48,288 nt of DNA. Source: Lentisphaeria bacterium. Lineage in GTDB: Bacteria; Verrucomicrobiota; Lentisphaeria; Victivallales; UBA1829. Within the stretch, counting starts at the first letter, position 1, and each line of letters starts with the position of its first letter. Positions 1-10,420 of the stretch are shown here, piece by piece. The notes beneath the pieces are model-generated. The model did not search any database, was not told where the DNA came from, and saw nothing but the letters and a program-made list of their open reading frames with translations. Where the stretch lies: NCBI GenBank assembly GCA_017541665.1, contig JAFXYP010000024.1:1-48288 (forward strand), given 5' to 3'. Both the position numbers and the translations under genes were made by a program.

Positions 1-88
1 CATCTCCGAGCACTATGCCAAGTTCGACCGTCTCCCGGCCGAACTCGAGGCGCAGCGCAAGGCCCTCGAAGAACGCTTCAGCAAGTAA
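1..88 (+). CDS. 3' end of an unidentified CDS
   Basis: The window opens inside a plus-strand reading frame (codons from base 2) that ends at the TAA at 86-88. The 28 visible residues are charged and helical, with a Glu/Gln/Arg/Leu-rich end (ALEERFSK) typical of a coiled coil or long C-terminal helix. A strong intrinsic terminator follows 20 nt downstream, which supports this being a real gene end. The product cannot be named from this fragment. Confidence 0.6.
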   Translation, partial: ISEHYAKFDRLPAELEAQRKALEERFSK

Positions 89-106
89 CCGTTCGATCGT
101 AATCAA

Positions 107-141
107 GTCCGCGGCGCCTCGAAACGCCGCGGGCTTTTTTG
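107..141 (+). terminator. Intrinsic terminator of the upstream partial gene
   Basis: An 8-bp GC stem (109-116 with 125-132) closes an 8-nt loop and is followed by GC and six T residues (135-140). It sits just after the stop at 88 and before pepF. Confidence 0.85.
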
Positions 142-190
142 TTCTATTTGAAATCGGACCATTTGAACGACGCGAAAGGAACCGGAATCC

Positions 191-1987
191 ATGTCAGAGA
201 CGAACGCCCCGAAACTCCGCAGCGAGCTCGCCCCGGAAACCTGCTGGGATCTTACTCAAATCTACAAAACCGACGCGGACTGGGAGGAGGCGTTCCGTTC
301 CCTCGACGCCCTCCTCGGCGCCTACCAGGCCTGCCGCGGCCACCTGGCGGATTCCGCCGGGGCGCTGAAGCATGCGCTGGAGACCGGCGATGCACTCGAA
401 CTCCGTCTCGAAACGCTCTATTCCTACGCGCATCTGAAGTCCGACGAGGACCTCACCAACGGCAAAAACGCCGGCCGACGCGACCGCATCGCCGCACGCT
501 ATGCCGAAATCGAGGGCGAGACTTCCTGGTTCGATCCCGAACTCCTCGCCATCCCGGAGGAACGCTTCCGGGAACTCATGGACGATCCCGTGCTGGCGTT
601 CTACCGCCGCACCCTCGAGGATACCGCCCGGCAGCGCCCGCACACCCTCTCCGAACCGGAGGAACGCATCCTCGGGCTCGCGTCCGACGTCTTCTCCACC
701 GGAAACCATGCATTTTCCAAGCTCAACGACGCCGACCTGCGCTTCCCGCACATCAGGGACGAGAAGGGCAACGACGTCGAGATCACGCACGGCAACTACA
801 TCAAGTACCTCGAAAACACCGACCGCCGCGTGCGCCGGGACGCTTTCGACGCCTGCTACAAGACGTATTCGTCGTTCGCGAACACGATCGCCGCGCTGCT
901 CGACGGCACGGTGAAGGCGGGTGTGCTGGAGGCGAAGCTCCGCCATTTCCCGTCCGCCCGTGCCGCCTCGCTCTTCCCCGACCACGTGCCGGAGTCCATG
1001 TACGACGGGCTGATCGACGCCGTACGCGCCAAGCTCCCGCTCCTCCACCGCTATTTCGAGCTTCGCCGCCGCGTCCTGAAGCTCGACAAGCTCGAACTCT
1101 TCGACCTCGTGACCCCGCTCGTCCGCCCGGCGAAGGTGATATACTCCTGGGAGGAAGGCTGCGACCTGGTGCGCCAGGCCGTGAAACCCTACGGAGCCGA
1201 ATATTCCGAGGCGCTGGAACACGCCTTCAAGGACCGCTGGATCGACGTCTACGAGTGCCGCGGCAAGACCTCCGGGGCGTATTCCGGCGGCTGCTACCGC
1301 AAGCCTCCGTACGTCCTGATGAACTACACCGGCACGCTGGACAGCGTCTCCACCCTCGCGCACGAGCTCGGGCACTCCATGCACTCCTACCTCTCCGACC
1401 GCGCGCAGGAATACCACTACGCGGGCTACTGCCTCTTCGCCGCCGAGGTCGCCTCCACCACGAACGAACTCCTGCTGAACCATTACCTGCTGGAGCACGC
1501 GGAAGACGACAATCTCCGCGCCTACCTGCTGACGCATCTGCTCGACCTCATCCGCGGCACGGTGTTCCGCCAGACCCAGTTCGCCGAATACGAGCGCGAC
1601 ATCTATGCGATGAGCGAGGAGGGCGAGCCCCTGACCGCCGAGGCCCTCAGCGACCATTACTACGAGCTGAACGGCGAATACTTCGGCCCGGATGTGGCGA
1701 ACAACGAACCGATCCGGTTCGAGTGGGCTCGCATCCCGCATTTCCACTACAATTTCTACGTCTACAAGTACGCCACCGGGCTTTCCGCCGCCGCCAAGCT
1801 CTCCGCCGACATCATCGCGGGGAACCCGGCGCCCGCGCTCCGGTTCCTCAAGTCCGGCGACACGCGCGACGTGCTGGACCTGCTCCGCGACGCCGGGGCG
1901 GATTTCGCCACGCCGGAACCCGTCAACGCCGCGATGCGCCTCTTCGAGACCTCGCTGGACCGGCTGGAGGCGATCCTGCTGAAATAA
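191..1987 (+). CDS. pepF: Oligoendopeptidase F, M3 family zinc peptidase
   Basis: A 598-residue cytoplasmic metallopeptidase that cleaves short peptides, probably in peptide recycling. The M3 zinc signature HELGH lies at residues 391-395 (His391, Glu392, His395), and the third ligand is probably Glu419 in the segment AAEVAS. The length fits the PepF branch (about 600 residues) rather than the roughly 680-residue Dcp/PrlC branch. There is no signal peptide. The ATG at 191 is preceded by a purine-rich ribosome site (174-180) at 10 nt. The gene stands alone between two plus-strand terminators, so it is probably monocistronic. Family assignment is firm; the exact peptide preference is not visible. 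Confidence 0.95.
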   Translation: MSETNAPKLRSELAPETCWDLTQIYKTDADWEEAFRSLDALLGAYQACRGHLADSAGALKHALETGDALELRLETLYSYAHLKSDEDLTNGKNAGRRDRIAARYAEIEGETSWFDPELLAIPEERFRELMDDPVLAFYRRTLEDTARQRPHTLSEPEERILGLASDVFSTGNHAFSKLNDADLRFPHIRDEKGNDVEITHGNYIKYLENTDRRVRRDAFDACYKTYSSFANTIAALLDGTVKAGVLEAKLRHFPSARAASLFPDHVPESMYDGLIDAVRAKLPLLHRYFELRRRVLKLDKLELFDLVTPLVRPAKVIYSWEEGCDLVRQAVKPYGAEYSEALEHAFKDRWIDVYECRGKTSGAYSGGCYRKPPYVLMNYTGTLDSVSTLAHELGHSMHSYLSDRAQEYHYAGYCLFAAEVASTTNELLLNHYLLEHAEDDNLRAYLLTHLLDLIRGTVFRQTQFAEYERDIYAMSEEGEPLTAEALSDHYYELNGEYFGPDVANNEPIRFEWARIPHFHYNFYVYKYATGLSAAAKLSADIIAGNPAPALRFLKSGDTRDVLDLLRDAGADFATPEPVNAAMRLFETSLDRLEAILLK

Positions 1988-2043
1988 GCCACCGCAAGAG
2001 GTGCCGATACAGTCGGCTCGGCTTCGCTTGCCGACGAAAATGC

Positions 2044-2082
2044 AAAGCCGCCGGTCGAATCAGCTCGGCCGGCGGTTTTTTG
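2044..2082 (+). terminator. Intrinsic terminator of pepF
   Basis: A 7-bp GC stem (2048-2054 with 2069-2075), extended by A-T pairs, is followed by six T residues on the plus strand. On the minus strand only three T residues follow the stem, so it is at best a weak terminator for the convergent doc gene. Confidence 0.8.
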
Positions 2083-2102
2083 CGCAGGGAAGACGGCCCG
2101 GT

Positions 2103-2501
2103 TCACCTGGAACGGGTATGCTGCCGGAAGAACGCGGAAAGGGCATCCTTCGGCATTTTGCCGCTTGCGACCTGAAGCACGATGTCGGTGAGCTCGTCGT
2201 CGGTGGCATCGAAGTCGTATCCGTTCAGTTCCAGAAAGACCAGAGCGGACATCGCACCGACACGTTTGTTCCCGTCCAGGAACGGATGGTTTTCGACGAG
2301 GTGAAAAAGGTATGCCGCGGCCATGTCCGGGACGCCCGGATGCAAATAGGCTCCGCCGAATGTCGACGACGGGATCCCGATCGCGGATTCCAGCATCTCC
2401 CGGCTGCGCAGACCGTCGGACCCGCCGAAACTCCCGATCTGATAGGCATGGATTTCGAACGTTTCGGCGAGCGTAAGGAAAAGGGGTTCCGGTTCCATCA
2501 T
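2103..2501 (-). CDS. doc: Doc-type Fic-fold toxin (death-on-curing family)
   Basis: A 132-residue protein carrying the Doc form of the Fic motif, HPFLDGNKR at residues 72-80 (catalytic His72, phosphate-binding loop Gly77-Arg80). In the known family Doc phosphorylates elongation factor Tu and stops translation; other Fic proteins AMPylate targets. Size and motif favour Doc, but the donor and target are inferred. The start ATG (2499-2501) overlaps the TGA of the upstream small gene in ATGA form, the usual antitoxin-then-toxin arrangement with translational coupling. A second ATG follows directly and could also be used. The motif appears complete, so the toxin is probably functional. Confidence 0.9.
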   Translation of the reverse strand: MMEPEPLFLTLAETFEIHAYQIGSFGGSDGLRSREMLESAIGIPSSTFGGAYLHPGVPDMAAAYLFHLVENHPFLDGNKRVGAMSALVFLELNGYDFDATDDELTDIVLQVASGKMPKDALSAFFRQHTRSR

Positions 2502-2722
2502 GCCAGCTCCTGGAACGTCTTGCCGTAACGTTTTCCGATTTGTTCCACGGCCTTGCGGAATCGTTCGCGGCGCTCATCTCCGCAGGCAGGTGTATGGATG
2601 AGGTGCGTTCCGTCCGGCATGTCCTCGGATTCGGATTCGGGCGTTGTGCCCGGCCGATTCGGGACGGATACTTCCGGCTCGGTTGCGAAACCGTCGCCAT
2701 CTTTTGCGGCCGGCTTGATCAT
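2498..2722 (-). CDS. Putative antitoxin paired with Doc
   Basis: A 74-residue protein immediately upstream of, and overlapping, the doc toxin gene. The ATG at 2720-2722 has a strong ribosome site (AAAGGAG, 8 nt away) and a good promoter further upstream (2766-2794). The first 45 residues are acidic, Pro/Ser/Thr-rich and probably disordered. The last 25 form a basic amphipathic helix (ERFRKAVEQIGKRYGK). It does not show a recognisable Phd/YefM DNA-binding fold, and I do not see the VbhA-type inhibitory motif. Its role as antitoxin rests on position, overlap and size; the disordered half would suit proteolytic turnover. Confidence 0.7.
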   Translation of the reverse strand: MIKPAAKDGDGFATEPEVSVPNRPGTTPESESEDMPDGTHLIHTPACGDERRERFRKAVEQIGKRYGKTFQELA

Positions 2723-2765
2723 AGAAAAACTCCTTTTGAGGGAAAACATACATTTTTTGTCCCAA

Positions 2766-2794
2766 ATAATACACTGAAAACAGGAAAAAATCAA
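2766..2794 (-). promoter_or_regulatory. Promoter of the antitoxin-doc operon
   Basis: On the minus strand, -35 TTGATT (2789-2794), 17-nt spacer, -10 TATTAT (2766-2771). It lies about 45 nt upstream of the antitoxin ATG in an A/T-rich stretch. Confidence 0.65.
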
Positions 2795-2858
2795 GCGCAA
2801 AAGGAACAAAAAACGAAACGATGCGACGCGTCCGCGGACGGAACAGGGAAGGGGAAGC

Positions 2859-3902
2859 TCAGACGAGCTGAATGAGGTCGTATTTCCGCGTGCCGAGCCC
2901 GATTTTCTCAGCATAGGCGAGCTGTTCCGCGCCCTTGAACTTTTTCCCGGCGTCTGCCGCGGCATCCCAGCAGGCGGCGTCGATGGCGACGGGGTCGAGC
3001 GAGGCGAAGACGCCGATGTCATGGACGCAGGTCGTCATGGGGCGCGGTTCGCAGTCGCAGCCGCGCGTGACGTTCACGGCGAACGTGATGTAGAGATGGT
3101 GTTTGCCGTGGTGGGAGGCGTAGGCGTACTCGACGAGCTTTTCGCGGAAGAGGCGGCCGCCGAAGAGGGCGTGCTTGAGTCCGGCGAACGACAGGATGGA
3201 GACGGCATGGTGCGGACAGATGGAGAAGCATGCGCCGCAGCCGATGCACTTGTCGTGGTCGATGAAGGAGCGTTCCCCGATGGTGATCGCGCCTTCGTTG
3301 CACCGCGTAAGGCACAGTTTGCAGCGTTTGCATTTCCAGTTGCGGATGCGTGGCTTCACGTTCAGGTGCATGGCCATCTTTCCGCCCTTGGCGGCGAAGC
3401 CCATGGAGAGCTGCTTGATGGCGCCGCCGAACCCGGCAAGCCCGTGGCCCTTGAAATGCGACAGCACGACCACCTGGTCCGCTTCGGCGAGCGCCTTTGC
3501 GATGCTCGCGCTCCGGAAATGCTTCAGGTTGACCGGGACGGACACCGATTCCTCGCCGTGCGCGCCGTCGGCGATGACCGCCGGGATGCGCGTGAAGCCG
3601 TGTTTTTTCGCCAGCGCGAGGTGTTTTTCGCGGGAGAAACGCTCTCCGCCGTACAGGACGCTGGTCTCCACGAAATGGCAGGCGCGGCCCTGCGACCGGA
3701 TGAAATCGATGATGCCGTCGTATACCTCGGGTTTCAGGTACGTGCGGTTGCCCTTTTCCCCGAAATGCACCTTCAGCGGCACATCGGGCGGCAGGACCGC
3801 GCCGGAATGCTCGATCAATGTCCGGAGGAGGCGGACCGCCGCCTGCGAGAGGCCGGCTGTCCCGGAAGCCGGATCGAATGGAATGAAAAAGACGTCGGAC
3901 AT
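2859..3902 (-). CDS. DUF362 domain protein with two 4Fe-4S clusters
   Basis: A 347-residue protein with an N-terminal DUF362 region and a bacterial-ferredoxin module. Two cysteine sets can be read: Cys191, 194, 197, 201 and Cys219, 222, 225, 229, each ending in the Cys-x3-Cys form and therefore likely to bind 4Fe-4S clusters. DUF362 proteins are probably cytoplasmic electron carriers or redox enzymes, but the reaction is not established. No signal peptide or membrane segment is seen. The ATG at 3900-3902 has only a weak ribosome site. A divergent promoter pair separates it from the hybrid kinase. Family assignment is secure, function is not. Confidence 0.85.
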   Translation of the reverse strand: MSDVFFIPFDPASGTAGLSQAAVRLLRTLIEHSGAVLPPDVPLKVHFGEKGNRTYLKPEVYDGIIDFIRSQGRACHFVETSVLYGGERFSREKHLALAKKHGFTRIPAVIADGAHGEESVSVPVNLKHFRSASIAKALAEADQVVVLSHFKGHGLAGFGGAIKQLSMGFAAKGGKMAMHLNVKPRIRNWKCKRCKLCLTRCNEGAITIGERSFIDHDKCIGCGACFSICPHHAVSILSFAGLKHALFGGRLFREKLVEYAYASHHGKHHLYITFAVNVTRGCDCEPRPMTTCVHDIGVFASLDPVAIDAACWDAAADAGKKFKGAEQLAYAEKIGLGTRKYDLIQLV

Positions 3903-3963
3903 GGCGGACGATGGTTTCCCGGAAACGGAAAAAGTGAGTTGAAAAACGAGGTAAAGCTTTTAA

Positions 3964-3992
3964 AATATACATGGGAAAACGAAAAAAAACAA
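3964..3992 (-). promoter_or_regulatory. Promoter of the DUF362 gene
   Basis: On the minus strand, -35 TTGTTT (3987-3992), 17-nt spacer, -10 TATATT (3964-3969), in an A/T-rich intergenic stretch about 60 nt before the ATG. Confidence 0.6.
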
Positions 3993-4022
3993 AGAAACCT
4001 TAAAAGAAACATGGAAAAAAAC

Positions 4023-4050
4023 TTGTATTTTCGTGAAAAAAAGGTAGATT
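4023..4050 (+). promoter_or_regulatory. Putative promoter of the hybrid kinase/AraC operon
   Basis: On the plus strand, -35 TTGTAT (4023-4028), 16-nt spacer, -10 TAGATT (4045-4050). This would give a leader of about 130 nt before the ATG at 4186. It is weaker than the other promoters seen here and divergent from the DUF362 promoter. Confidence 0.45.
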
Positions 4051-4185
4051 ATGGTTAAACCCAAATATTAATGCGCGCGCAAAAGATGTTTTTTCTGCCG
4101 ATTTTTCAGTCGGTTCCACGGAAGAACGTGCTTGCGGCGTTTCCTGTTCACACCACGGAAAATATTTTTTGAGGACTGGCTGCAC

Positions 4186-7100
4186 ATGAGATCATTTCGG
4201 AATCTGCTGGCGCGATGCCTGACAGTCTTTTTGCTTTTCGTTTTGCCTGCCGTATTCTCGCAGGCGCCCGACCCGGCGGTTCCGGCGCTGGACCCGGCCC
4301 GACCGTTCCAGCGCAATGTCAAGACGATTCTCCTGCTGACATCCTATCCCGTCGCGGACGTCGTGACGAGCAATTTTTTCGATTCGTTCCGCAAGGGCAT
4401 CCGTGAGCTCAATCTGCCGATCGACTGCCACGTGGTGGAGCTGAACGCCACCCACAAGGGCAACGAGGACCGTGTCGATTCCACGTTCGCCCGCCTGGAA
4501 CGGGCGCTCAACGAAGAGCTGTATTCCATCGTCGTGACGCTGAACCACGAGGCCGCGGACGTGGTCATGCGGAACTACGACAGATTCCCTCGGTCGGTGC
4601 CGGTCCTTTTCGCCGGTCTGGGCCGCGTGCCGGAAGACCTGAAGCGCCTGTATCCGAACTCGACTGCCATCAGCATCGCCGACGACACGCTCGGGACGGT
4701 GGAGCTGGGGCTGAAGCTCTTCCCCGAGGCGCAGAACCTGCTGCTTGTGGTGGACGATACGACGATCTCGGAGAGCACCCGAAACGATATCCTGTCCCGC
4801 TGCAAACTGCACTATCCGCAGCTGGACTACAAATGGATCAACTCCCTGGACGGCAAGCGCGAGATCCAGAACAACCTCAATAGTGTTCCGGATGAAAGCA
4901 TGGTCCTCTTCTTCCCGTCCCACGACTATGCGAATGGACACAACGAGACCCTGACGGCATTCGTGCAGAACATCGGGTTCGACGACCGGTTTCCTTGCCT
5001 GGCGCTCGATGACACGCTCCTCGGCAACGGCGTGGTCGCCGGCAACGTGATCGAAACGCACAAGCTCGGACGCGAGGCTGCCCGCATGGCCGCGCAGATC
5101 CTGAACGCCGGCAGTGCCCAGAGGATCGCGGAAAAGAGCGTCTCGCCCAAAAGAATGGTCGACTACGCCAAGTTCAAAAGCTACAAGCAGTTCTCCGGCA
5201 GGATCCCGCTCGGGGCTGCCGTGATCAACAAGCCGGAAACGATGTGGACGCGCCATTGGCAGACGTTCCTCACGGCTTTTGTCATCATCCTTGTCCTGGT
5301 CGTCCTTCAGATCTTCTATTTCAGCTGGATCCGCCGCCGTCTCCGCCTGAACCGCAACATGCTGTACTCGCTGCCCGGACGCGTGATGGTGCTGAACCGC
5401 GCGGAGTCCATCCTCTTCGCGTCCTGGGTGAAGGACGAACAGAAAAAGACGTCGCCGAAGAAGCTCGAACATCTCCTCGGGATCGACTATCCGAAGCTGT
5501 CCCGGACGGTTCACGATGTCTTCCAAAACGGCAAACAGATTACGATCGAATACAACTACGAGGATGTCCACCGCGCCATCTCGTTTGCCCCGATCGAACG
5601 GGATATCTTCGGGCAGGACGCCGTGATCTGCTTCTCGCTGGACAACACCGAGCTCCAGAACGCCAGGCGCCAGGCGGAAAAGTATTCCGCACAGTTGAAG
5701 AAGAACACCCGGATGTGGGATATCCTCATCAACTTCCTGCCCATCCACATCTTCGCCAAGGATATCGACGACGATTTCCGCTACGTCTTCAACAACCGCA
5801 CCCGCTGCATGTTCTACGGCGTTGGCGAGAACGAACTCAACGACAAGACCGACTTCGATTTCCTGCCCCGCGAGCTTGCCGAAATGCTCCGCAAAAACGA
5901 CATCGAATTCGTCGCGCACCCGGAGTCCAGCCAGCAGGAGACCAATGTGGACGTGAAGACCTGGGATGGCAGCATCCAGCATCTGCGGTGCATCCAGCGC
6001 ATCTTCACCGACGAGGACGGCACGCGCCTGCTGCTCGGCACCGCCGTGAACATCACGGAGCTGGAGGAGGCGCATCTCCAGATGCAGCAGCTGAACTCGA
6101 AACTGCAGGAACTCCTGCAGCAGCACTCCATCCTGCTCGACAACATGCCGTCCGTCGTGATGACGAAGGACGTCGACAACGATTTCCGCTTCATCTCCTG
6201 CAACGACGCCTTTCTCAAGTTCTTCGACCTGCCTGTGTCCTCCGTCATCGGGAAGACCGACTTCGAAATCCCCCACATCAGGAAGGATGACGCCACCGCC
6301 GTCCATGCGGACGACATCCATGCCGTCGAGGTCCTGGAGCACCGCCCCGAATACCACTCCACGGGACAGGTCTACGACCATCGCGGCCGTCTCCGCATCG
6401 GCAAATTCTACCGCAAGCTCATCCGGACCGCCGACAACAGACGGATCCTCTTCACGCTTTTCCACGACGTCACGGACATCGAGAACGCGAAGCGCGAGGC
6501 CGAGGAGAGCGCCGGCCGCTTCCTCCTCACGCTCCGGTCCATCGGCGACGGCATCATCACGACGGATTCCCAGGGCATCGTCACGCTGATCAACCCGAAC
6601 GCCGAAAAGATGCTGGGCTGCAAACAGGCCGATGCGCTCAACAGGCCCCACACCGATTTCTTCCACATCGTGCACGAGAAGACCGGGATGCCGATGCCTT
6701 CGCCGCTTATGGACGCCCTGCGGTCCGGCGAGGTCGCCATCGGCGAAGACCAGACCGACCTGATCTCCGCTTCGGGGCGGAGATACCACATCGCGGCCAA
6801 TGCCGCTCCGATCCGCACCCGCTCCGGCGAGATCACGGGTGCCATCCTGGTGTTCCGTGACGTCACGGAGGAGATCAACAAGCGCGAAGAACTCCACCTC
6901 ACCATGCAGGAACTCGAAAACGCGTCCGAAATGGCACGCCTCGCGTCGTTCCGCTACGATTTCAGCTTGCGCAAACGCACCGGGTCCAACCTCATCAACG
7001 AATTGTGGCCCGTGGACGAGAACGGCAATGCGCTCCTCGAGGAACAATGGGTTTATCCGGAAGACATTCCGGTCTTCAAGCAGAACATCCATGCCTTGCT

Positions 7101-9378
7101 CGAAAAGAAGAGCGATGCCGTGCAGTTCTCGTTCCGGGTCGGCTCGTCCGACGACATCCGCTACTACCGCATGATGCTTATGCGCGACCGGCGCGATGCG
7201 AAAGCGCCCGCGGTGTCCGGCATCGTGCAGGACGTGACCGAAATCACGCTGAACATGCTGAAGCTGAAGGATACGCAGGCGCTGTGGGACGCCGCAATCA
7301 ACGCCATCCCGATCATGTTCACGGTGAAGGATATCGACGACGATTTCCGCTATCTGCTGTGCAACAAGGCGTTTGCCAATGTCTTCAAATTCTCGCCCGA
7401 CGAGATCGTCGGCAAGACGGACCGCGATATCTTCCACGACGACAGCATCCTCGGCTTTGCCGACCGGGTCAATTCCACGACGACTGGAACGGACGGCCTC
7501 ATGGAGATCGAAGGCGAGGTCCCGGACGGCAGCGGAAACCTCCGTTACATCAGGACTTTCATGCGGGTGATCAAGGATGCCCGCGGACACCGTCTGCTCC
7601 TGTCGGCGGCAAACGACGTCACGGATATGCATCGCCTGATCCAGAACCAGAAGGCCATCAACGACCTGCTCGAGGACATCCTCGGCGAATCGGATTTCGA
7701 CCTGTGCATCCAGCGCACGCTGGAAAACGTCAGCAGGATCCTCGGCGCCAGCCGCGGCTGCCTGATCCGCCACGAAGAGGAAGGGACGAAAGCGCACTGC
7801 GTCGCCGAATACGTCAACCCGGACCACAAGAACGCCCGCATCAAGATGTTCGGACGCCCGCTCACCCGCGTCCGCGGCATCATGGAACAGGCGGACGACA
7901 AGCGCACGTTCGTATGCAACTCCATGGACTCCATGAACTGGGACTTCGTCCCGGAAGACTGGCGCAAGGCGGCCCGCGCGCTCGACCTCCGGGCGATCTT
8001 CCTGTCGAACATCGTCTGCGAAGGCGAAGTGAGGGGAACGGTCGGGTTCAATTTCGAAGGCGTTGACCATACGTTCACGGACAACGATGTGGCGCTGCTG
8101 AGCGCCACTGCCCACATGATCGAAGTGGTGCTTGCCAGAAAACGCGCGCAAGCCATCATCATGGACGCGCTGAGCCGCGCCCAGGCAGCCGACAAGGCGA
8201 AGAGCTTCTTCATCGCCAGCGTCAGCCACGAGATCCGCACGCCGCTGAACTCCGTCATCGGGTTCGCCGAACTCCTGCGCGAAGGCGGCGTCTCCCAAAA
8301 ACAGGAAAAGGAATACCTCGACGCCATTTCCTCCTCGGCAAACGCCCTGCTCATGCTCATCAACGACGTCCTCGACCTCTCCAAGCTCGAGGCGAACCAG
8401 ATGAAGATCATCACGGCCTTCACCGATTTCAATGCCCTCTGCCGCGAGGTCCTGCTCATCTTCACCTTCCGCGCCCAGGAGAACAGCAACAAGCTCGTCT
8501 CCGATGTGCCGGACGATTTCCCGGAGATCGACATCGACAACATCCGCATCCGCCAGATCCTCATCAATCTGCTCGGCAATGCCGTCAAGTTCACGAAGAA
8601 AGGCACCATCACGCTCCATGCCTCCTTCACGCCCGATCCCGATTCGGCGGACACCGGCACGCTCCGGTGCGCCGTCAGCGACACCGGCATCGGCATTTCC
8701 GAGGACGACCAGAAGAAGCTCATGGAGCCGTTCGTCCAGCTCTCCAAGATGCGCGGTACCAACGCGGTGAACAACGGCACCGGCCTCGGCCTCTCCATCT
8801 CCAAGCGCCTGGCGACCTGCATGAACGGCGAACTGACCTGCACCAGCCACATCGGCGAGGGCAGCACGTTTACAGTTACGCTCAACGCGGTGCGTTACCG
8901 TGCCAAGGCCGCCTCGAAGAAGCCGGCCGCCAAGACTGCCGCCGCATCCATTTCGCGCGACGTGAAGTCGATCTGCATCCTCATCGTCGACGACGTCCCG
9001 ATGAACCTCCGCGTCGCGAAGGCGCTCTTCAAGAAGATCGGGTTCAACAACGTCCTCATCGCCAGTTCCGGCAAGGAGGCGCTGGAAATTCTCGAAAAGC
9101 AGCCCGTCGACCTGATCCTTTCCGACATGTGGATGCCGGAAATGAACGGCGCGCAGCTCTCCGCCGCGGTGAAGAAGGATCCCAGGTTCTCGCATATCTC
9201 GGTCGTGGCGCAGACCGCCGACGTCGAAACGAGCGGCAATTTCGACATGTCCCACTTCGATGCCATCATCCTGAAGCCGCTCACCGGGGAAAAGCTCTCC
9301 AACATGATCAACCGCATCGTGGCAAACGGCGACGGGCGGAAGGACAACGCGCAGGACGGCCCGATCAACCTCGGATGA
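4186..9378 (+). CDS. Hybrid sensor histidine kinase with substrate-binding, PAS, GAF and receiver domains
   Basis: A 1730-residue membrane sensor. Order: signal peptide (1-24); periplasmic region like the ABC substrate-binding family (about 45-330); transmembrane segment (about 361-382); five to six PAS-like domains (about 392-492, 510-626, 650-766, 781-899, 909-1025, 1033-1149); GAF domain (about 1155-1318); HisKA with His1348 in SHEIRTPL; HATPase_c with the N box near LLGNAVKF and the GIGIS and GTGLGLS boxes; receiver with Asp1647 in [11 protein letters not shown] and a later conserved Lys. It should autophosphorylate and pass the phosphate to its own receiver; the final output is not encoded here unless it acts with the AraC regulator 9 nt downstream. 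I chose the ATG at 4186 because it starts a clean signal peptide after a GAGG site; an in-frame ATG at 4132 would bury it. Confidence 0.93.
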   Translation: MRSFRNLLARCLTVFLLFVLPAVFSQAPDPAVPALDPARPFQRNVKTILLLTSYPVADVVTSNFFDSFRKGIRELNLPIDCHVVELNATHKGNEDRVDSTFARLERALNEELYSIVVTLNHEAADVVMRNYDRFPRSVPVLFAGLGRVPEDLKRLYPNSTAISIADDTLGTVELGLKLFPEAQNLLLVVDDTTISESTRNDILSRCKLHYPQLDYKWINSLDGKREIQNNLNSVPDESMVLFFPSHDYANGHNETLTAFVQNIGFDDRFPCLALDDTLLGNGVVAGNVIETHKLGREAARMAAQILNAGSAQRIAEKSVSPKRMVDYAKFKSYKQFSGRIPLGAAVINKPETMWTRHWQTFLTAFVIILVLVVLQIFYFSWIRRRLRLNRNMLYSLPGRVMVLNRAESILFASWVKDEQKKTSPKKLEHLLGIDYPKLSRTVHDVFQNGKQITIEYNYEDVHRAISFAPIERDIFGQDAVICFSLDNTELQNARRQAEKYSAQLKKNTRMWDILINFLPIHIFAKDIDDDFRYVFNNRTRCMFYGVGENELNDKTDFDFLPRELAEMLRKNDIEFVAHPESSQQETNVDVKTWDGSIQHLRCIQRIFTDEDGTRLLLGTAVNITELEEAHLQMQQLNSKLQELLQQHSILLDNMPSVVMTKDVDNDFRFISCNDAFLKFFDLPVSSVIGKTDFEIPHIRKDDATAVHADDIHAVEVLEHRPEYHSTGQVYDHRGRLRIGKFYRKLIRTADNRRILFTLFHDVTDIENAKREAEESAGRFLLTLRSIGDGIITTDSQGIVTLINPNAEKMLGCKQADALNRPHTDFFHIVHEKTGMPMPSPLMDALRSGEVAIGEDQTDLISASGRRYHIAANAAPIRTRSGEITGAILVFRDVTEEINKREELHLTMQELENASEMARLASFRYDFSLRKRTGSNLINELWPVDENGNALLEEQWVYPEDIPVFKQNIHALLEKKSDAVQFSFRVGSSDDIRYYRMMLMRDRRDAKAPAVSGIVQDVTEITLNMLKLKDTQALWDAAINAIPIMFTVKDIDDDFRYLLCNKAFANVFKFSPDEIVGKTDRDIFHDDSILGFADRVNSTTTGTDGLMEIEGEVPDGSGNLRYIRTFMRVIKDARGHRLLLSAANDVTDMHRLIQNQKAINDLLEDILGESDFDLCIQRTLENVSRILGASRGCLIRHEEEGTKAHCVAEYVNPDHKNARIKMFGRPLTRVRGIMEQADDKRTFVCNSMDSMNWDFVPEDWRKAARALDLRAIFLSNIVCEGEVRGTVGFNFEGVDHTFTDNDVALLSATAHMIEVVLARKRAQAIIMDALSRAQAADKAKSFFIASVSHEIRTPLNSVIGFAELLREGGVSQKQEKEYLDAISSSANALLMLINDVLDLSKLEANQMKIITAFTDFNALCREVLLIFTFRAQENSNKLVSDVPDDFPEIDIDNIRIRQILINLLGNAVKFTKKGTITLHASFTPDPDSADTGTLRCAVSDTGIGISEDDQKKLMEPFVQLSKMRGTNAVNNGTGLGLSISKRLATCMNGELTCTSHIGEGSTFTVTLNAVRYRAKAASKKPAAKTAAASISRDVKSICILIVDDVPMNLRVAKALFKKIGFNNVLIASSGKEALEILEKQPVDLILSDMWMPEMNGAQLSAAVKKDPRFSHISVVAQTADVETSGNFDMSHFDAIILKPLTGEKLSNMINRIVANGDGRKDNAQDGPINLG

Positions 9379-9387
9379 TCCCGGACC

Positions 9388-10305
9388 ATGTTTGAAGTCC
9401 CGAAAAAGTTCGACATCGACTTCGGCGGCGTGTACCGTTCCATCGGACGCGACGCCGTGACCTCCGGCATCATCCGCAAGCACGAAGAGCTCGACTGGCG
9501 CGGAGGCGGATTCCCGCTCTTCTCCGTTTCGGTCGTCCTCCGCGGCACGGGCACCTACATCGACGCAGCGGGGCGCCGGGAGCACCTTTGCCCCGGCAAG
9601 CTCTTTTTCCGGGTCCCCGGCGTCAGCCATTCCAACCTGATCGACCCCGGCAGCAACTGGCTGGAGTTCTACCTGGCGTTCCACTTCATGAAGAATACGC
9701 CCGCCGGCGAGCCGCACGACGCGTTCCTGGACTACACCGAGGCCGGCAGCCCCGGCTACCTGAAGCTCAGGAACATGCCCGGGCAGGACGATTCCTGGGT
9801 CCGGTCCATGTGCTGCCATCTCTTCGCGCTGGACTCGCAGGGGCCCGTGCGCGACATCAATCTTTCGCTCGAGCTCCTCAATCAGTGCTACGATTTTCTG
9901 GCGTACCTGCGGACCGCGGGCGACGAATCCCGGATCGCCCTCCGCGCCCTGAATCTCCTGACCGTCATCCTGGACAGCCGCATCAAAGGCTTTTCCGACG
10001 AGATATCCGACACGGTCAAGCAGGTCATCCAGGCCAACATCAGGAGCAGCAGCCCGCTGCCCGAACTCCTGAAGGACATCCCGTTCAGCTACCCCTCGCT
10101 CCGCCGCCATTTCCAGATGATCAACGGCTACAGCATCGGACAATACCAGATCCAATGCAAGATGGAGAAGGCCGTGAACATGCTTTCCTCCGGCATGAGC
10201 GTCAAGGAGACCGCCGAACGCCTCGGCTACAAGAACCAGTTCTTCTTCTCCAAACAGTTTCACCAGCAGATCGGATTCCCCCCCAGCGTCCTGAAAAAAA
10301 ACTGA
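9388..10305 (+). CDS. AraC-family transcriptional regulator
   Basis: A 305-residue regulator. The N-terminal half (about 30-110) has the cupin-like ligand-binding pattern of AraC sensors, with a RVPGVSHS segment. The C-terminal 95 residues carry two helix-turn-helix units, the second matching the AraC signature (VKETAERLGYKNQFFFSKQF). It starts 9 nt after the kinase stop and is followed by a strong terminator, so the two are very likely one transcript. AraC regulators of this type usually control carbohydrate genes, and the GH3 and GH95 genes are possible but unproven targets. The receiver of the kinase is not fused to it, so a direct phosphorelay is not implied. Confidence 0.9.
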   Translation: MFEVPKKFDIDFGGVYRSIGRDAVTSGIIRKHEELDWRGGGFPLFSVSVVLRGTGTYIDAAGRREHLCPGKLFFRVPGVSHSNLIDPGSNWLEFYLAFHFMKNTPAGEPHDAFLDYTEAGSPGYLKLRNMPGQDDSWVRSMCCHLFALDSQGPVRDINLSLELLNQCYDFLAYLRTAGDESRIALRALNLLTVILDSRIKGFSDEISDTVKQVIQANIRSSSPLPELLKDIPFSYPSLRRHFQMINGYSIGQYQIQCKMEKAVNMLSSGMSVKETAERLGYKNQFFFSKQFHQQIGFPPSVLKKN

Positions 10306-10360
10306 CGCGCCGATCCCTCCCTTCCGGCGGATTCACGAAATACCCCTTCCCGGCAAAACG

Positions 10361-10394
10361 AAAACCGGCGCCGCAGTCGCGGCAGCCGGTTTTT
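10361..10394. terminator. Bidirectional intrinsic terminator
   Basis: A long hairpin with AAAACCGGC at 10361-10369 pairing with 10385-10393 and an inner GCCGC/GCGGC stem. A residues on one side and T residues on the other let it work for the plus-strand AraC gene and for the convergent minus-strand gene ending at 10421. Confidence 0.8.
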
Positions 10395-10420
10395 GGTCTT
10401 TCCCTGCTTTTACGCGGGGA

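Noticed and set aside
4192..10263. A 2023-codon open frame on the minus strand opposite the hybrid kinase and AraC genes
   Set aside because: It is a mirror of strong third-position G/C bias in the plus-strand genes. Its translation has no domain pattern, while the plus strand shows clear kinase, receiver and AraC motifs.
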